Source: Leptolyngbya subtilissima AS-A7 (GTDB lineage: Bacteria; Cyanobacteriota; Cyanobacteriia; Phormidesmidales; Phormidesmidaceae). From it: 64,000 nt of DNA. The notes beneath the pieces are model-generated. The model was not told the DNA's origin, ran no database searches, and saw nothing but the letters and a program-made list of their open reading frames with translations. Where the stretch lies: positions 124,001 through 188,000 of the forward strand of contig NZ_JAMPKY010000001.1 in the NCBI RefSeq assembly GCF_039962255.1, read 5' to 3'. A program made the position numbers and the translations under genes. Below, in pieces: positions 42,604-51,338 of the stretch; positions within the stretch are counted from its first letter, which is position 1; each line of letters starts with the position of its first letter.

Positions 42604-45567
42604 CTAAATCAGTCGGTTGAGGGTTTCAAACAGCACATCTTGGGTGAAGCTGCCCTTGGTGATATAGGCGTTGGCTCCGGCCTCGGCCCCTCTGCGGCGA
42701 TCGTCCTCACTGGCCAGGGTGGTCACCAGCACCACGGGTAGTTCACTGTATTCCCGCTGCTGCCGAATGCGCTGGGTGAGGCCCAGCCCATCCAAATTCG
42801 GCATTTGCACATCTGATACAACGGCATCAAAAGGCCTGGTCTGTAGCTTGTTAAAGCCGTCTAGGCCATCCACCGCAGTCACCACTTCGTAGCCTGCCGA
42901 TTCCAAAATGCGCTTTTCCTGAGTGCGGGTGGCGATCGAGTCTTCCACCAGCAGAATGCACCGAGGGCGGGCTTCGCGCAGAGCCGCAGTGCCGGTCGAG
43001 CTAGCCTCCGGTAGCGCTAGGGAACTGCCCGGATGGCGTACCGCCGTGATCAAATCCTGGGGGTTGAGCACCATGCAGACATCGCCAGTGCCTAGAATAG
43101 TGGCCCCAGAGATATACCGCACTCGCTTGAGCAACTGGCTTTGGGGTTTGAGCACCACCTCCTGCTCGTCTAGCAAGACCTCGACAAAGAGACCTAGGCG
43201 ATCTGGGCCAGACTGCAAAATAATGCAGGCATGCCGCTTCTGGGGCCGTTCTCCCTGGTCGGATTGCCATCGCCCGCGCTGCTTGGGCTCAACCCTCGGC
43301 AGCCCCAGCAGATCGGCTAGCCACACCACCGAGAGCGGGCGATCGTCGTGCTTGATCGCGTTGTGGCCCTCTAAAGTAAAGATCTCGCTGGTCTGCACCA
43401 GGCAGGCCGTCTCTACAAACTCGGCGGGCAGGGCAAAAGTTTGACCGCCCGCAGCCACTAGCAGAACGTGGGCAGTGGCCAGGGTCGTGCCCAGCTGAAC
43501 GCGGAGGGTGCAGCCCTCGCCCGGTTTCGACTGGACATCGATACTGCCCCTGAGGCGATCGACGTTAGTGCGTAGTACATCTAGGCCGACTCCGCGCCCG
43601 GAGATCTCGGTTACCAGGGTGCGGCTCGAAAACCCAGGACTGAGAATCAGCCCCTGAATTTGTGCGGCAGTCAGCAGCTCTAGTTCTTCTGGACGATATA
43701 GCCCCCGACGTACAGCCGCTTGTTTGATCGACTCGACGTCGAGCCCCCGGCCATCGTCACTTACTTCGATGCTGATGCCTGCCGATGTGCGGTAGCCGCG
43801 CAGGGTGATGGTTGCCACTTCTGGTTTGCCCTGCCGCCGGCGCTCGGCAGGCGACTCAATGCCATGGTCAATGGCATTGTGAATCATGTGTAGCAGCGGG
43901 TCTTTCATCTCTTCGAGAATGCGCTTGTCGGCGCGAGTGTCGCCCCCTTCAATTAACAGCTGTACCTCTTTGCCTTCCTGGCGTGCTAGGTCACGCACCA
44001 GTCGGGGAAACAGGTTAAAGAGCGTCGACAGCGGCAGCAGGCGCAGGGTGCGAATGCCTTCCTCTAAGCCGTCGGTGATGGTCTCTAGGCGAGTGGTGTC
44101 GGCGTGGAGGGCGCTGCCGAGCTGGCGCACCATGGTCCCAAACTGCTCTAGGTGCTGCTCAGTACGATTTTGAAAACTGTCGAGCTGTTGCCAGACGGGT
44201 TTACCCTGCTGGGCATCGTGAAGCAAAAAGCGACTCATCAAAAAATCGCGACTCCACTCTTCCCACAGGTTATTGATGGCGTCGATCTCGGCCAGTCGGT
44301 GGGCGACGCGAATTTTGGTGACCGTCAGCTCACCACTCTGGGTCATCAGAGCATCGAGGCTCTGGGTGGGGACGCGGATGGTTTCGATGCGGTAGTCGGT
44401 GGTGTTGGTTAGGTCGGGGTCTGAGGAATTGTGGGTGGGTAAGGGGGTGGTTGAGGAAGGGGGTGTAGGAGTAGAGAGTGAGGAAGTAGGGGGTGAGGAA
44501 GTAGGGGGGGAAGGGACTTCTGGAGATGGTTCTACGGGGTGACTGAGTAAATCGGGGGATGGGGAAGGGTCACCTACGGTGTCAGCGGTGGTGGGGCTCG
44601 CGGGTTTGGGGCTGAGGGAAGCACCCATGAGTTCGGTCAGGACGTAGAACAGGTTGATGTCGGTGGATTCGCCAGTGGTGGCTTCGTGCACTAGCTGATT
44701 CATAGCGGCTAGGCCATGGGAGAGGCGATCGCACAATTCCGCTGAGAGGGCTGCTTCGCCGCGCAGGAGTTCGCCGAGGATGTGCTCGATCTGGTGGGCG
44801 ACCTTGCCAAGATCGGTGACCCCAAGCATGTTGCCATCGCCCTTAAGGGAGTGGGCCTCGCGCATAAGCGCCTCGAGGGTAGCTGAGTCGTCGGGGTGCT
44901 TTTCGAGGTGGAGCAGCCCGTCATCGAGGGCTTGCAGGCGCTCTTGGCTGGCGGTCTTGAAAATATCGCGCAGTTCGCTGTCGGTAATGTAGCGATCGCT
45001 AAGGCCAGGCGCGATCGCAGGGGCATCAATCAGGGCCGTACCATTTTGACTGGTTGCTCCCCCCATCTCCAGCAATTGAACCGGGGATGCATGGTTAGGG
45101 CCGAGACCATTGGTGTCTACCGGGGCGATCGCGCGATCGAAAATAGCGTCATCCACCTCTAGGGCCATGACCGGAGCAGGCGGCGCGGCTTCTGCCCCCA
45201 TCAGCCTAGCCAGCACATAAAACACCTCTACCTCGGCGGCTTCGCCTGTCACCGCAGCGTGGACGAGCTGACGCATAGCCGCTACACCGTAGGCAAGGCA
45301 GTCAAACAGATCCGCGCAGAGGGCTTGCTCTCCGCGGCCGATGGCCCCCAAAACATGCTCGATCTGGTGGGCGACCTTGCCCAAATCGGTGACCCCGAGC
45401 ATGTTGCCGTCGCCCTTGAGGGAATGGGCCTCGCGCATGAGTGCTTCGAGGATGGCCGAGTCGTCGGGGTGCTTTTCGAGGTGAAGCAGTCCGTCGTCGA
45501 GGGCCTGCAAGCGTTCCTCGCTGGCGGTCTTAAAGATGTCGCGGAGTTCGGTGTCGTCAATCATCAT
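42604..45567 (-). CDS. cheA: CheA-type hybrid kinase, two Hpt domains and a receiver
   Basis: 987 residues from the ATG at 45567, which has GGAGG 12 bases upstream. Order: Hpt1 (His48 in REAHSLKGDG), Hpt2 (His239, nearly the same sequence), a Pro/Ser/Thr linker (about 320-395), CheA dimerisation, HATPase (N box HMIHNAIDHGI; DDGRG; GRGVGLD), CheW-like domain, receiver (Asp919 in VVSDVQMPNLDG). It would autophosphorylate the Hpt histidines and pass phosphate to its own receiver or to the regulator at 42026. The two Hpt domains stem from an internal duplication. Adjacent MCP, CheW, CheR and CheB genes define the pathway. Confidence 0.95.
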   Translation of the reverse strand: MMIDDTELRDIFKTASEERLQALDDGLLHLEKHPDDSAILEALMREAHSLKGDGNMLGVTDLGKVAHQIEHVLGAIGRGEQALCADLFDCLAYGVAAMRQLVHAAVTGEAAEVEVFYVLARLMGAEAAPPAPVMALEVDDAIFDRAIAPVDTNGLGPNHASPVQLLEMGGATSQNGTALIDAPAIAPGLSDRYITDSELRDIFKTASQERLQALDDGLLHLEKHPDDSATLEALMREAHSLKGDGNMLGVTDLGKVAHQIEHILGELLRGEAALSAELCDRLSHGLAAMNQLVHEATTGESTDINLFYVLTELMGASLSPKPASPTTADTVGDPSPSPDLLSHPVEPSPEVPSPPTSSPPTSSLSTPTPPSSTTPLPTHNSSDPDLTNTTDYRIETIRVPTQSLDALMTQSGELTVTKIRVAHRLAEIDAINNLWEEWSRDFLMSRFLLHDAQQGKPVWQQLDSFQNRTEQHLEQFGTMVRQLGSALHADTTRLETITDGLEEGIRTLRLLPLSTLFNLFPRLVRDLARQEGKEVQLLIEGGDTRADKRILEEMKDPLLHMIHNAIDHGIESPAERRRQGKPEVATITLRGYRTSAGISIEVSDDGRGLDVESIKQAAVRRGLYRPEELELLTAAQIQGLILSPGFSSRTLVTEISGRGVGLDVLRTNVDRLRGSIDVQSKPGEGCTLRVQLGTTLATAHVLLVAAGGQTFALPAEFVETACLVQTSEIFTLEGHNAIKHDDRPLSVVWLADLLGLPRVEPKQRGRWQSDQGERPQKRHACIILQSGPDRLGLFVEVLLDEQEVVLKPQSQLLKRVRYISGATILGTGDVCMVLNPQDLITAVRHPGSSLALPEASSTGTAALREARPRCILLVEDSIATRTQEKRILESAGYEVVTAVDGLDGFNKLQTRPFDAVVSDVQMPNLDGLGLTQRIRQQREYSELPVVLVTTLASEDDRRRGAEAGANAYITKGSFTQDVLFETLNRLI
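44431..44516. repeat. G/A-rich short repeats in the cheA linker
   Basis: A purine-rich tract on the + strand with a 15-bp unit GTGAGGAAGTAGGGG repeated twice head to tail (44478-44507), encoding PPTSSPPTSS on the minus strand. The style matches the intergenic repeats at 8345 and 21849, but here it stays in frame. Confidence 0.7.
44785..44991. repeat. direct repeat copy encoding Hpt2 of CheA
   Basis: About 207 bases nearly identical to 45358-45564, offset by exactly 573 bases (191 codons). The differences are mostly silent, indicating a duplication within the gene followed by selection or gene conversion. Confidence 0.85.
45358..45564. repeat. direct repeat copy encoding Hpt1 of CheA
   Basis: Partner of the repeat at 44785-44991. 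The shared stretch runs from the start of the protein through the HSLKGDGNMLGVTDLGKVAHQ region. Confidence 0.85.
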
Positions 45568-45684
45568 GGCAGGCGCTTCCCTCCGATGGGGCATGGGTTG
45601 CAGGAACAGGTGAGTGGGTCTATCCCGTGGAGATGTCTTCTCCTCAGCCTTCGGCGTTTAAGCCGTTAGGAAGGAGAAAGCAGC

Positions 45685-47220
45685 TTAAATAGCCACCTTG
45701 AGCTGGAGGGCACTCTCGTTGAGCTGATGGGTGCCAACCTTAATTTGGGTAATGCCGTGGGCGGTTTCTTGGGCGCCGGTGTTGAGGCTGTTCATGGCGC
45801 TCACCACCTGCTGAATGGCAACTGCCTGCTGCTTCACGTTGAGGGAAATCTGCTGGCTGTTGAGCACCACGTTGTTAACCGCCTCGGCTACCCCGGCAAA
45901 AGCATCGGCGGTTTCCTCCGCAATTCTGACCCCCTCTTCGACGGTTTTGGTGCCCTCGTCTGTGACCATCACCGTTGAGTTGATAGCGGTTTGAATGTCG
46001 GCCACCAGAGCGTTAATCTTTTCGGCCGATTTTTTACTTTGATCGGCTAGCTTGCGAATTTCGCCAGAGACAACCGCAAAGCCCTTGCCGTGCTCGCCGG
46101 CGCGCACCGCTTCGACGGCGGCGTTGAGGGCCAGCATGTTGGTTTGGTTGGCCAAATCGCTGACCAAGCTAGAGATGCCGCCAATTTGACTGGTTTGCTC
46201 ACTCAGACGGAGAATTTGATCGGCGATCGCGTCCACTTTTTCTCTGAGGTCGCCCATGCCGTCAAGGCTGCGTTCAACGGCACGGGTACCACCTTCGGCC
46301 AAGGCTAGGACCTGTTGAGCACCGGCGGCGGCGGCTTCAGCTTGCTCTGCCGACTGCCGTGACGAAGCCCCTAGCTCATCCATAGTGGTGCTGGTTTCGC
46401 TTACCGAAGCGGCCTGTTGGCTGCTGCTGCGCTCCTGCTGCTCAATACTGGTGGCAATTTCGCTGGCTGAGCTAACAATGTTGCCCGCCGCTTGGTCCAT
46501 AATGCGTGAGGCTTTGATAATTACCAAGGTGCCAATCAGAGCCGACAGCAGTAATGAGAGAGTGGCCGCTATCAGCAGCGTAAGTTGCAGCCGCCATAGG
46601 GCGGCCGCTTGGATCGTTTCTTGTCTAGCGACAATCTCACCTTCGAGGTCTTCCATATCGGTCAACAAGCTGCCGATCTCGCCGGTTAGAGCGCGCCCGT
46701 TGCTTTCTCGCCAAATTTGCACGCCTGCTGCGGTCTGATTTTGGTTGACCAGGTCGATCATGCCTTGATGGAGAGTAATGAACTGATTGATTAAAGTTGT
46801 AAGCTGAGCTAGGTTTTGCCGCTGTTCTTCATTGGTAATTTGAGCATCTAGCTCACTGACCACAGTCATGTAGTCTGATTTAGCTTCATTGAAGTCTAAT
46901 AGAGAGGTTGGGTGTCTCTGGAGTAAATAGCCACGGGTAGCACGGGCCATAATCTGAAGGTTGAGGTTGACATGGTCAACCTTTTCGTGAGTTTCCCAAG
47001 CGCTTCTGAGTTCCTCAGAGATAGTCATAAGCTGGCGCACATTAGCCACTGCCATGCCCGCAGACACTACAAGGGCGAGTACTGGTACAGAGTAGCCTAG
47101 TACAATCCAGTGGCGTAGTTTCCAGGACTTGCGTTTGTTCACGGTGTCTCTCTGCAGAAGGGATGAAGAAAAGAAGCTAAAGGGATTAACTTTAGGGTTG
47201 AGCTCTAAGGAATCTTTCAT
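45685..47220 (-). CDS. methyl-accepting chemotaxis protein without HAMP
   Basis: 511 residues. A first membrane segment at about residues 38-60, a periplasmic helical sensor of about 150 residues (CHASE3- or 4HB-like: [22 protein letters not shown]), and a second membrane segment near 215-235. A typical cytoplasmic signalling hairpin follows, with its tip motif in the segment [34 protein letters not shown] see no HAMP domain between the second membrane segment and the hairpin, and no C-terminal CheR/CheB-tethering pentapeptide. It lies between the CheW and CheA genes, which it should connect. Confidence 0.94.
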   Translation of the reverse strand: MKDSLELNPKVNPFSFFSSSLLQRDTVNKRKSWKLRHWIVLGYSVPVLALVVSAGMAVANVRQLMTISEELRSAWETHEKVDHVNLNLQIMARATRGYLLQRHPTSLLDFNEAKSDYMTVVSELDAQITNEEQRQNLAQLTTLINQFITLHQGMIDLVNQNQTAAGVQIWRESNGRALTGEIGSLLTDMEDLEGEIVARQETIQAAALWRLQLTLLIAATLSLLLSALIGTLVIIKASRIMDQAAGNIVSSASEIATSIEQQERSSSQQAASVSETSTTMDELGASSRQSAEQAEAAAAGAQQVLALAEGGTRAVERSLDGMGDLREKVDAIADQILRLSEQTSQIGGISSLVSDLANQTNMLALNAAVEAVRAGEHGKGFAVVSGEIRKLADQSKKSAEKINALVADIQTAINSTVMVTDEGTKTVEEGVRIAEETADAFAGVAEAVNNVVLNSQQISLNVKQQAVAIQQVVSAMNSLNTGAQETAHGITQIKVGTHQLNESALQLKVAI

Positions 47221-47226
47221 AGTTAG

Positions 47227-48240
47227 CTAGTTTGAATGATCGACAACAAGATCGCCTGCGGTCAGCAATTTAGGCAAATCTAGAAGGGTTAACATAGAGC
47301 CGCCATGCTGAGCAAATCCTTTGAGGTAGGGGTTATTGCTGGAGTGGACGGCGGTGGGCGTTGCTGCTATCTCTGAAGCATGCAAATAAATCACATCGAA
47401 AACATCGTCAATGACAACCCCTGCTACTAGGGAGCCTAGCCGCATAACCACCGCTGTTTTAGGCAGGAGAGGAGCTGCCGGAGTCAAGTTTAGAAAATGG
47501 CGTACATCCACTAAGGTTAAAATTTCACCGCGCAGATTTATGTTTCCAACAATGTGCGCTGGGCAGCAGGGAATGGGAGTAATCTGAGGCACTTCAGCAA
47601 ATTCGTACACGCTCTCTAACCCCAGGGCAAAGCGCTCGCCTTCTAAACCAATGACTGCCACCGCTGACAGATCTGACGTGCTTTCGTCGGCAATCAGCTG
47701 GGTTAATCCAGCGGCTCGGGCCTGGAGCACCTGTCGCTCGGCAGGGCTAAACTGTGCCATGAAGCGGTTGGTCTGGACCTCTGCAACCGAGGACGGGGCT
47801 GCACTGTGGGAGCCTTGACCGAGGGCTATTGGGTCTATTAAGACAATGACGGTGTCTCTCTGGCGGGCGAACCCAACAGTCAGCGGGTGTTCGCCACAGC
47901 CAAAATAGGGAGTCTCTAGGGCCGCAGTGATGCTGCTAGGGGCGATCGCCTCTACGTTTTGAATTTGGTCTACCACTAGCCCGATCTGTCGACTGCCGCA
48001 CTGCACCACAATGACGGCTTGGCTAAGGGCGTTGGCCTGCTGGGGATAACCTAGGCACACCCTAAGGTTAATGACTGGCAGCAGCTGACCGCGCAGGTTC
48101 AGCACGCCAGCAACTTCTGGCCCCGATTCAGGTACCGAGATCAGAGCAGGCAGCAAGAACATTTCCTGTACGGCCTTAGCTGCTAGACCATAGTGGGCAC
48201 CGTCTAGCGTGAACAAGAGGTAGGATGTCGGGGTCATCAT
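47227..48240 (-). CDS. cheW: tandem CheW-domain protein
   Basis: 337 residues comprising two CheW-like beta domains: residues about 5-140 (YLLFTLDGAHYGL, VAGVLNLRGQLLPVINL) and about 190-325 (VAVIGLEGERFALGLESVYEF, IVGNINLRGEILTLVDVRHFL). CheW couples receptors to CheA. Two copies in one chain suggest that it can bridge two partners or array lattice sites. It starts 6 bases from the MCP gene on the other side and is probably co-transcribed with it. Confidence 0.93.
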   Translation of the reverse strand: MMTPTSYLLFTLDGAHYGLAAKAVQEMFLLPALISVPESGPEVAGVLNLRGQLLPVINLRVCLGYPQQANALSQAVIVVQCGSRQIGLVVDQIQNVEAIAPSSITAALETPYFGCGEHPLTVGFARQRDTVIVLIDPIALGQGSHSAAPSSVAEVQTNRFMAQFSPAERQVLQARAAGLTQLIADESTSDLSAVAVIGLEGERFALGLESVYEFAEVPQITPIPCCPAHIVGNINLRGEILTLVDVRHFLNLTPAAPLLPKTAVVMRLGSLVAGVVIDDVFDVIYLHASEIAATPTAVHSSNNPYLKGFAQHGGSMLTLLDLPKLLTAGDLVVDHSN

Positions 48241-48592
48241 GGGTTGCCCCCAAGGGGAATAAGCACGGCAAGGTAGAACGCAGATCCCTCCAGCCGACTC
48301 GATGAAGTCTGGGTTCGAAAGAAATCAATGCTTCGGGCTTAGCATTCCCCCATGGAATGAGTTATCCGCAATTCAGAGAAAATGTCTGGGCTCTAGCCAT
48401 CGCCAGAACGATTAGGACATTTCACATACTCTTGCGTGATGGCTATATACCGTTGTGCTGCACCAGTTTTAGCTAGTGAAAGTCGGTATCCTAATCGCAA
48501 CGGCGATCGCTATATTTTTAGCGCGCTGCTCATGGCGCAACCATTGCGCCATTCTACAAAAACTGTGATTTTGCTCTGTGTTGGAGACGAGA
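48241..48592. other. intergenic region inside the chemosensory cluster
   Basis: 352 bases with no supportable gene. A perfect 9-bp hairpin (ATGGCGCAA/TTGCGCCAT, three-base loop) lies at 48532-48552, about 40 bases past the cheR stop, and may end the cheR transcript. The part nearest 48241 should hold a promoter for cheW-MCP-cheA. Confidence 0.5.
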
Positions 48593-50119
48593 TCAATCTT
48601 GAGATGATTGACGATCGCCGCCCGCGACCTGCTGCTTAAGATGCGCTTGCCATTGGGCAACGGTGGCATTGCTATGGTCGTCTAATACGGTGTTGGGAGG
48701 CAGCTTTGCTAATAGAGTGAGAGCATGCTCACGGGTTGTTTTAGCTTTCTCAGGCTGCTTGGCGCGATCGTAAATGCTAGCTAGGTCAAGATAGGCTTTA
48801 ACGAAGTCAGGGTCTAGGTAAATAATTTTGCGCAGATGCTCTTTGGCAGCTTCTAAATTGTTCTCATCTTCGGCAATTTGGGCCAGCAGATAGTGCATGT
48901 CGAGGCTGAGGGGATCGTCGCAGATCACCCGCTGGCAGAGTTGTTTGGCCTGACTGTAGCAGCCTGTGTTGGCATAAGCCCGAGCGGCAATCTGACGCGC
49001 GGCGGTGCAGTCCGGATGGGCGAGGTACAGCTGTTTAGCAGCTCGAATGGCATTGGTGTAATCGTCTTGCTGGAGAAATGTATCCGCCTCTTGCAGGGCT
49101 GCTGCCAAGCCGTCATCCAGACTGGGGGGTGGGGTTTTGAGGGTAAGACGAGCTGGCTGTGAACTGGGTAAACTCTGCCATTGAGCAGCTGCGATCGACG
49201 CAGCGGCCTGGGGTAGGGCAGCCTGAGGTGGTTTTTGATAGACCACTGTCTCAGGAAAGCTAGTGACCAGAAACGGGCTGGTGTTTTGGCCGTAGAGTTC
49301 GGTATGGCCGGTGAGCAAATACCCCTGGGGAACTAGGGCGCTGTGAAACCTTTGAATAATTTGACCAATTGCCTGGCGATCGAGATAAATAAATACGTTA
49401 CGGCACAAAATCAGGTCTAGGTCACCTGGCCCATGCCCCCGACTAGGGCAAGGGTCTTTGAGCAGATTGCCGACCTGAAAGACCACATGCTGCTGGAGGC
49501 GATCGCAGATTTTGTAGGCCTGGCGATCGGCCTGAAAATACTTTTGCTGTATAGCTGGGGGGGTCTGCCGAAAGGACCAGCTACTGTAAAGCCCCTGGCG
49601 AGCGCTTTGGACGGCGGCGGCGCTGATGTCGGTGCCAATCAGCTGCGCATCCCACTGGTGCCACGGAAAGTTGAGCTGGTCGAGGGCGATCGCAATCGAG
49701 TATAGCTCTTCCCCGGTGGAGCAGCCGGCGCTCCAAATGCGCAGGCTAGGTTTGGAGCCCAGGGAAGCCGCGGTCTGCTTGCGCTGCATAATTTCGGGAA
49801 GGAGGCGATCGCTCAGTAATCTAAGCTGGTTGCTGTCTCGAAAGAAATAGCTCTCATTGATAGTCAAAATCGAGTACAGCTCTTGCCATTCAGACCGCAG
49901 CTGGGGCGGGGTAGGTTGAGCTTTGAAACTATTTAGGGCAAGAAAACCTTGATCTAAAGCTTTGAGATAGTTGTGGTAGTCGGCTAAGGTCGTCAGCCCC
50001 AACGCTTTAGCCCGCAGCCAAACTTTGTCTGACAGGATCTGGAAATCTTGGGGGCGAATACACAGGCCAGAATGGTCGGCGATGAGATCGCTGATGCGCT
50101 TTAGGATCAGATCGTCCAT
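48593..50119 (-). CDS. cheR: CheR-type methyltransferase with TPR tail
   Basis: 508 residues. Residues about 1-280 are CheR: an N-terminal helical domain, then the SAM-binding SAGCSTGEELYSIA, IGTDIS and LILCRNVFIYL motifs. It methylates glutamates of MCPs using S-adenosylmethionine. Residues about 330-490 are TPR-like helices (ALQEADTFLQQDDYTNAIRAAKQLYLAHP, YLDLASIYDRAKQPEKAKT), a known CheR extension for protein binding. It starts two bases after the pentapeptide-repeat gene stop, so they are coupled. Confidence 0.95.
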   Translation of the reverse strand: MDDLILKRISDLIADHSGLCIRPQDFQILSDKVWLRAKALGLTTLADYHNYLKALDQGFLALNSFKAQPTPPQLRSEWQELYSILTINESYFFRDSNQLRLLSDRLLPEIMQRKQTAASLGSKPSLRIWSAGCSTGEELYSIAIALDQLNFPWHQWDAQLIGTDISAAAVQSARQGLYSSWSFRQTPPAIQQKYFQADRQAYKICDRLQQHVVFQVGNLLKDPCPSRGHGPGDLDLILCRNVFIYLDRQAIGQIIQRFHSALVPQGYLLTGHTELYGQNTSPFLVTSFPETVVYQKPPQAALPQAAASIAAAQWQSLPSSQPARLTLKTPPPSLDDGLAAALQEADTFLQQDDYTNAIRAAKQLYLAHPDCTAARQIAARAYANTGCYSQAKQLCQRVICDDPLSLDMHYLLAQIAEDENNLEAAKEHLRKIIYLDPDFVKAYLDLASIYDRAKQPEKAKTTREHALTLLAKLPPNTVLDDHSNATVAQWQAHLKQQVAGGDRQSSQD

Positions 50120-50121
50120 GG

Positions 50122-50961
50122 CTAGTTGAGGGCGCTAGAGTCAATGGTGATGGCATCTCTGTCATGGCCCGGATGGGTCAAAATCAGTTGACCTAGGTTG
50201 ACGCGCCACAGGTTTGTCTTTTTGAAGTTGGCCCCCGCCAGCTGGGCATAGTCGAGGCAAGCCTCAGAGAGGTTGGCCCGAAACAGGTTGGCATTTTCTA
50301 ACGAGGCATTGCTCAGATCAGCTAGCCGCAGCACCGCTTCGCGCAGATCGGCTTCGGTTAGGTCGGCACCGCTGAGCACCGCTCTAAATAGGTTGGTGCC
50401 CACACAGCTAGCCCGCCTGAGATTGGCTTTGGCCATGTTGGCTCCCATCATGCTGGCGCAGTTCAAATTGGCTTGGCACAGGTTGGCGTTGCACAGGTTG
50501 GAGTAATAAAAGGTGGTTCTGACCAGATTGGCCGATTGCAGAATGGCCTCTCGCATATCGACTTCGTAAAAGTTAGACTCGCCCAGGTCAGCATCGTTGA
50601 GCAGTGTCTCTTGCATATCTGCTTTGTAAAAGTGTGAGTGGCGCAGGTTGGCGTTACTCAGATTAGCGGTATAAAGGTTGGTTTTATAAAAGTCGACCAT
50701 GCTGAGGTTTGCCCGCCTCAAATCAGCCATGCATAGATCACAGCGGTAGAGGGTTGACGACTCAAAATTGGCCCGAGTGAACACACTTTCTCTTAGGTTG
50801 GCTTCGTAAAAATTGGCGTGGCGAAAGTCGATGCCAGGCAGATGCAATTTGCCTAAATCTGCTCCTTGAAAGTCTGGTCTAATACTGGGATTGTGAAGCC
50901 GCCAAGCATTCCAGCTCTCCACCCCTTTGTTGAGAATGTCTAAGTGTTCCGCATTTGCCAT
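50122..50961 (-). CDS. pentapeptide-repeat protein
   Basis: 279 residues, nearly all A(N/D)Lxx-type pentapeptides (ADLGKLHLPGIDFRHANFYEANL onward), forming a right-handed quadrilateral beta helix. The N-terminus VESWNAWRLHNPSIRPDF is a known opening of cyanobacterial members. Cytosolic, probably a protein-interaction scaffold. It lies between cheB and cheR and is coupled to cheR, so I infer a role in the chemosensory array. Confidence 0.95.
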   Translation of the reverse strand: MANAEHLDILNKGVESWNAWRLHNPSIRPDFQGADLGKLHLPGIDFRHANFYEANLRESVFTRANFESSTLYRCDLCMADLRRANLSMVDFYKTNLYTANLSNANLRHSHFYKADMQETLLNDADLGESNFYEVDMREAILQSANLVRTTFYYSNLCNANLCQANLNCASMMGANMAKANLRRASCVGTNLFRAVLSGADLTEADLREAVLRLADLSNASLENANLFRANLSEACLDYAQLAGANFKKTNLWRVNLGQLILTHPGHDRDAITIDSSALN

Positions 50962-51093
50962 AGATAGGTGCTCCCTAAGTTACGCATGGAGGCCGCTTGA
51001 CTAAGGGACCCTGCGCCAGGTGACGATGCTAAAAGAGGCGTTAACTAAGGGGGTGATGTGTTGGCGGCTATACCCAGTACGGCCAAAGGTCTG

Positions 51094-51300
51094 CTAGGTG
51101 AATTTTTGCCAAACCAAAAATGCCTCAGCCCTAGGGCTAAGCAGTAGATCTTTGACGAACTCTGTAGCTAGCCGATAACGGTGCCACAGCAGCTTACCCC
51201 AGTCCCAATTTTCCCTAGGGAGAGCGCTGGTTAACGCTTGTTCATATAGTTGGGTAATTTCCTCAGTCGCTGTTGCCGCGATCGCATTAATAAAAGCCAA
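51094..51300 (-). CDS. doubtful small ORF between cheB and the pentapeptide gene
   Basis: 68 codons from a TTG at 51300, with readable frame upstream for about ten more codons (a hydrophobic SILGYFIAVFLAFINA stretch) but no ATG. The predicted protein has one membrane-like helix and then charged helices (ENWDWGKLLWHRYRLATEFVKDLL). It could be a small membrane protein with an unusual start, or a decayed gene. No family recognised. Confidence 0.3.
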   Translation of the reverse strand: MAFINAIAATATEEITQLYEQALTSALPRENWDWGKLLWHRYRLATEFVKDLLLSPRAEAFLVWQKFT

Positions 51301-51338
51301 AAAAACGGCAATAAAGTATCCAAGAATACTTTTAAGAG

